Assembly: GCA_031270375.1 (NCBI GenBank)
Contig: JAISXR010000039.1
Location: forward strand, 1-32,636
Direction of reading: 5' to 3'
DNA length: 32,636 nt
Source of the DNA: Synergistaceae bacterium
Lineage (GTDB): Bacteria; Synergistota; Synergistia; Synergistales; Synergistaceae
This document shows positions 29,784-32,636 of this stretch, piece by piece (within the stretch, counting starts at the first letter, position 1; each line of letters starts with the position of its first letter). The position numbers were made by a program, and so were the translations under genes. Under the pieces are notes generated by a model. That model saw only the letters and a program-made list of their open reading frames with translations. It was not told where the DNA came from and made no database searches.

Positions 29784-31076
29784 ATGAGAGCCGCGATATT
29801 GGCCGGCGGGCGGGGGACGCGCATGGGCGGAATGTTTCACGATCTGCCCAAGCCCATGATCCCGGTTGCGGGCAAACCGATGCTGCGGCATCAAGTGGAG
29901 TCGCTGGTCAGTCAGGGAATAAGGCGGATAACCCTGATCATTGGTTACAGAGAGAGCCTCATACGTTCGTATTTCAGAGACGGTAAAACGTTTGGCGCGG
30001 AGATCAATTACATCACCGAGGATGTACCCCTTGGCACCGGCGGGGCCCTCTCGCTTCTTCCGCGGGGAAAAACACTGATATTGATGGGTGATGTTTACGT
30101 GGATTTGGATTTCGGCATGTTCATCCGGTTTCATGACGAACACAACGCCGGCGTCAGCCTGTTCGTCCATCCCAACAGCCACCCGCGCGACAGCGACGCG
30201 GTGGTGACCGACGCCCGGGCGCGGGTGACGGCATGGAAGTCCAAACATGACGAACGAAAAGAATACCTGCGCAATCTGGCAAACGCCGGCATATATATCT
30301 TCAGCGAATCAGCGCTCCCTGCGGGAGAGGCGAAAAAACGCGACCTCGACCGGGACGTGATCGCGCCGCTAGTACCTTCGGGCGTCGTTTTCGCCTACCG
30401 CTCCCCTGAATACGCGCATGACATGGGGACGCCAGAGCGCCTTGAGTCCGTGGAGAGAGATATAAAAAACGGCGTTCCCGCCGCGCGCAATTTGAAAAAA
30501 AAGCAACGGGCCGTGTTTTTGGACAGGGACGGGACGATAAATGCCGAGGACGGTTTTATCAGTGATCCGGAGCAAATACTGTTATTGCCCGGCGCCGCGA
30601 AAGCGATAGCCACGCTGAACGCATCGCGTCTGCTCGCGATATGCGTCACCAATCAGCCGGTCGTGGCGCGCGGCGAGGTATCGTTGGAGAGACTGGAAGC
30701 CATCCACGCGCGGCTGGACACTCTGTTGGGCAGCGAGGGCGCGTATCTGGACGATTTGCTGTTCTGCCCGCATCACCCAGACAGGGGCTTCGAGGGTGAG
30801 ATAGCGGAGTACAAGAAAGACTGCGACTGCCGCAAGCCGAAACCGGGGATGTTGCTGAGCGCTGCTGAGCGCTACAACATAGACCTGAACCGCTCGTACA
30901 TGATAGGCGACCGGACGTCGGATATCGCCGCCGGTCAGAGCGCCGGCACCAAAGCAATTGGTGTCCTGACGGGTGCCGCCCTTGCGGACGGCAAATGCGA
31001 GGCCAAACCGGATATGACGTTCGACTGCTTGCGAGACGCCGTAGATTGGATAATGGCTGAGGAGACGACGGTATAG
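29784..31076 (+). CDS. Bifunctional sugar nucleotidyltransferase (HddC-like) / HAD-IIIA heptose bisphosphate phosphatase (GmhB-like) fusion
   Basis: N-terminus MRAAILAGGRGTRMGGMFHDLPKPMIPVAGKPML; C-terminus AVFLDRDGTINAEDGFISDPEQILLLPGAAKAI...DCDCRKPKPGMLL...YMIGDRTSDIAAGQSAG. Single continuous frame. Confidence 0.85.
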   Translation: MRAAILAGGRGTRMGGMFHDLPKPMIPVAGKPMLRHQVESLVSQGIRRITLIIGYRESLIRSYFRDGKTFGAEINYITEDVPLGTGGALSLLPRGKTLILMGDVYVDLDFGMFIRFHDEHNAGVSLFVHPNSHPRDSDAVVTDARARVTAWKSKHDERKEYLRNLANAGIYIFSESALPAGEAKKRDLDRDVIAPLVPSGVVFAYRSPEYAHDMGTPERLESVERDIKNGVPAARNLKKKQRAVFLDRDGTINAEDGFISDPEQILLLPGAAKAIATLNASRLLAICVTNQPVVARGEVSLERLEAIHARLDTLLGSEGAYLDDLLFCPHHPDRGFEGEIAEYKKDCDCRKPKPGMLLSAAERYNIDLNRSYMIGDRTSDIAAGQSAGTKAIGVLTGAALADGKCEAKPDMTFDCLRDAVDWIMAEETTV

Positions 31077-31114
31077 CGCAACACCGCACCTTGAGAACTA
31101 ATTGAACAAACGAT

Positions 31115-31122
31115 GATATAAT
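31115..31122 (+). promoter_or_regulatory. Extended -10 promoter (TGATATAAT core) for the small ORF at 31196
   Basis: gatgaTATAATaa at 31112-31124. The same gatgatataataa string occurs in the opposing antisense promoter. Confidence 0.55.
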
Positions 31123-31173
31123 AAGCGTGATGGGGCCTTCCGGCAAAGCAGGAGCCGGTGAGTGCGGGTCTTG

Positions 31174-31188
31174 ACCTCTGAGGGGGGT
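31174..31188 (+). promoter_or_regulatory. Possible SD-sequestering hairpin in the leader of the small ORF
   Basis: ACCTCT (31174-31179) can pair with GGGGGT (31183-31188), including G-U pairs, across a 3-nt loop, covering the SD gaggggggtg. Confidence 0.35.
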
Positions 31189-31195
31189 GACGCGG

Positions 31196-31348
31196 ATGTC
31201 GAAAGACGGAAACGGCCTTCCCGGCAAAGAAAAAGAGGAGAAAGGCACCCTCTCCAAGGTGATAAGCCTTGCTCCTCTTCTTGCTGTGATCCTCCAGTTT
31301 CTTGAGTTGATACTGTCGATACTCAAGATATTCGGAGTGATCCGGTAA
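31196..31348 (+). CDS. Small hydrophobic protein (50 aa), candidate type I toxin peptide
   Basis: MSKDGNGLPGKEKEEKGTLSKVISLAPLLAVILQFLELILSILKIFGVIR* from ATG 31196 with strong SD gaggggggtg. Charged N-terminus, hydrophobic C-terminal helix. Absent from the ORF track, whose shortest listed protein is 60 aa. Confidence 0.6.
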   Translation: MSKDGNGLPGKEKEEKGTLSKVISLAPLLAVILQFLELILSILKIFGVIR

Positions 31349-31404
31349 ACCGCCGAGAGGCTGGTTCCTTGGGCCGCCCTACCATCGGGGGCGGTTCTTA
31401 CATT
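31200..31404 (-). ncRNA. Hypothetical antisense RNA (antitoxin) overlapping the 3' end of the small ORF; its 3' end is a guess
   Basis: Inferred only from the minus-strand promoter. The start is estimated about 7 nt past the -10, and the other boundary is unknown. Confidence 0.35.
31348..31396 (+). terminator. Terminator-like hairpin abutting the small ORF, with two alternative 5' arms
   Basis: AACCGCC (31348-31354) or CCGCCC (31374-31379) can pair with the shared 3' arm region (GGGCGG 31389-31394 / GGCGGTT 31390-31396). Confidence 0.55.
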
Positions 31405-31410
31405 GATATT

Positions 31411-31439
31411 ATTATATCATCCCTCAAACGGTTTTTCAA
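31411..31439 (-). promoter_or_regulatory. Near-consensus minus-strand promoter TTGAAA-N17-TATAAT directed into the 3' end of the small ORF
   Basis: Reverse complement of 31411-31440 is TTTGAAAAACCGTTTGAGGGATGATATAAT. The -35 has 5/6 matches, the spacer is exactly 17, the -10 is perfect, with an extended TGn. Confidence 0.65.
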
Positions 31440-31504
31440 AATTGGATCGCGCTTAAATTTTCGGTCAGGCACGGAAGTAACAACACTAATAGGGAGACGA
31501 TGAT

Positions 31505-32636
31505 ATGAGGCTCGTTATTTTGGGTGGGGGGCTGGCCGGCATTTCGCTGGCTTATTTTTTGCAAAACGAACCGGATATAACCACGGTGGATATAATCGAA
31601 AAAGAGAGCCGGGTTGGCGGGCTGTGCCGCAGTTTTATCCACGACGGGCGTTTCGTAGATATCGGCCCTCATATATTTTTTTCGAAGGACGGTGAAACAC
31701 TGTCGTTCATGTTGGATATCCTGGGAGATAACGTGAACAGCCTGCGCCGTTCGAACAGGATCATTCACAAGGACCGTTTCGTGCAGTATCCGTTTGAAAA
31801 TGACCTGTCGCGCCTGCCGCGCGAGGATTGCGAAAGATGCCTCAAGGAATTTCTCGATAATCCTTACCGCGATTACGAGGCGCGCAACATGCTGCAATTT
31901 TTCCTCAAAACATTCGGACAGGGCATAACCGACCTTTATCTGCGGCCTTATAACGAAAAAATCTGGAAATTCGACCCCTCTTTCATGGACACCCAGATGG
32001 TCGAGCGCATTCCCCGCCCTCCCGACGAGGATATCATGCGAAGCGCGGCGGGAGAGACGGTCGACGGCTATACTCACCAGCTATATTTTTCTTATCCCAA
32101 AGCCGGGGGTACCGCCGCTTTCATCGACGCGTTCGCCGGCAGGCTGAACGAAAAAGTCAAGATTCATACTTCGCGCGCCGCAACGTCCGTGCGAAAAGAA
32201 AACGCCGTCTGGCGCGTGGAGGCCGGAGGCGCGGTTTTCGAGGGAGACATACTCGTCTCGTGTATCCCCGTAAATATCCTTGCCGGCATATACGAGGGCA
32301 TCGGCCAGGATGTCGCGCGCCGCGCCGAAGATTTGAGATACAACAACATCATGATAGCGGTAGCCACAGTGTCTAAAGACCGCGCCGGAGACAATTTCGC
32401 TTTCATGACAGCCGACAGAGGCGTCATTTTCCACCGTGTGAGCAAATTGGATTTTTTGGGTGAAGAGTACGCCCGCCCCGGAACGGCGACCTACATGATG
32501 GAATACACATACCGCGGCGGCGACCCGCGCGCTGGCCTGAGCGACGGCGCGCTGACGGAAGAATTTCGCGGCGGCCTGAAACGCATCGGCTTCGTGGAGA
32601 ACGACGGGGAAATACTGTCGTTCACCGTAAAAAAAT
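31505..32636 (+). CDS. FAD/NAD(P)-dependent oxidoreductase, protoporphyrinogen oxidase / UDP-galactopyranose mutase-like, 3' truncated by the window edge
   Basis: ATG 31505: MRLVILGGGLAGISLAYFLQNEPDITTVDIIEKESRVGGLCRSFIHDGRFVDIGPHIFF..., open to the window end. Not in the ORF track because no stop is reached. Confidence 0.75.
   Translation, partial: MRLVILGGGLAGISLAYFLQNEPDITTVDIIEKESRVGGLCRSFIHDGRFVDIGPHIFFSKDGETLSFMLDILGDNVNSLRRSNRIIHKDRFVQYPFENDLSRLPREDCERCLKEFLDNPYRDYEARNMLQFFLKTFGQGITDLYLRPYNEKIWKFDPSFMDTQMVERIPRPPDEDIMRSAAGETVDGYTHQLYFSYPKAGGTAAFIDAFAGRLNEKVKIHTSRAATSVRKENAVWRVEAGGAVFEGDILVSCIPVNILAGIYEGIGQDVARRAEDLRYNNIMIAVATVSKDRAGDNFAFMTADRGVIFHRVSKLDFLGEEYARPGTATYMMEYTYRGGDPRAGLSDGALTEEFRGGLKRIGFVENDGEILSFTVKK

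Noticed and set aside
28599-30248. 549-aa minus-strand ORF antisense to HddA and the HddC-GmhB fusion
   Set aside because: It lies opposite two strongly recognisable genes, has low-complexity His/Arg/Ala-rich translation and no domain signature. Long antisense frames are expected in GC-rich coding DNA.

Overview
The window is about 32.6 kb of GC-rich bacterial chromosome. The gene complement (split transketolase, butyrate kinase, Rbs-type transporters, MTA/SAH deaminase next to AhcY, flagellin) would fit Synergistota, but that assignment is inference. From left to right: (i) a carbohydrate-uptake and catabolism region (AraF-like binding protein, FGGY kinase, fucose/arabinose isomerase-like protein). 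(ii) A HAD phosphatase with an MTA/SAH deaminase-AhcY pair. (iii) Histidine phosphatase, butyrate kinase and CheX. (iv) A SorC-type regulator followed by RbsB, DUF2291 lipoprotein, RbsA, RbsC and a second isomerase, with two copies of a structured GC-rich repeat inside the operon. (v) A DUF4139 protein, an atypical RpiB/LacAB isomerase and split transketolase. (vi) A secreted nuclease, a truncated gene remnant, and a large flagellin whose leader carries sigma28-like and CsrA-like signals. (vii) A nucleotide-sugar island (PseB, SpsF-like, IspD/TarI-like, SDR, HddA, and an HddC-GmhB fusion). (viii) A partial FAD-dependent oxidoreductase. The most notable observation lies between the HddC-GmhB fusion and the oxidoreductase. 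It is an unlisted 50-aa hydrophobic ORF (31196-31348) with an extended -10 promoter, a possible SD-masking hairpin, a 3' hairpin starting at its stop codon, and a near-consensus promoter pointing antisense into its 3' end. This is the layout of a type I toxin-antitoxin locus. All calls come from reading the sequence; no searches were run.
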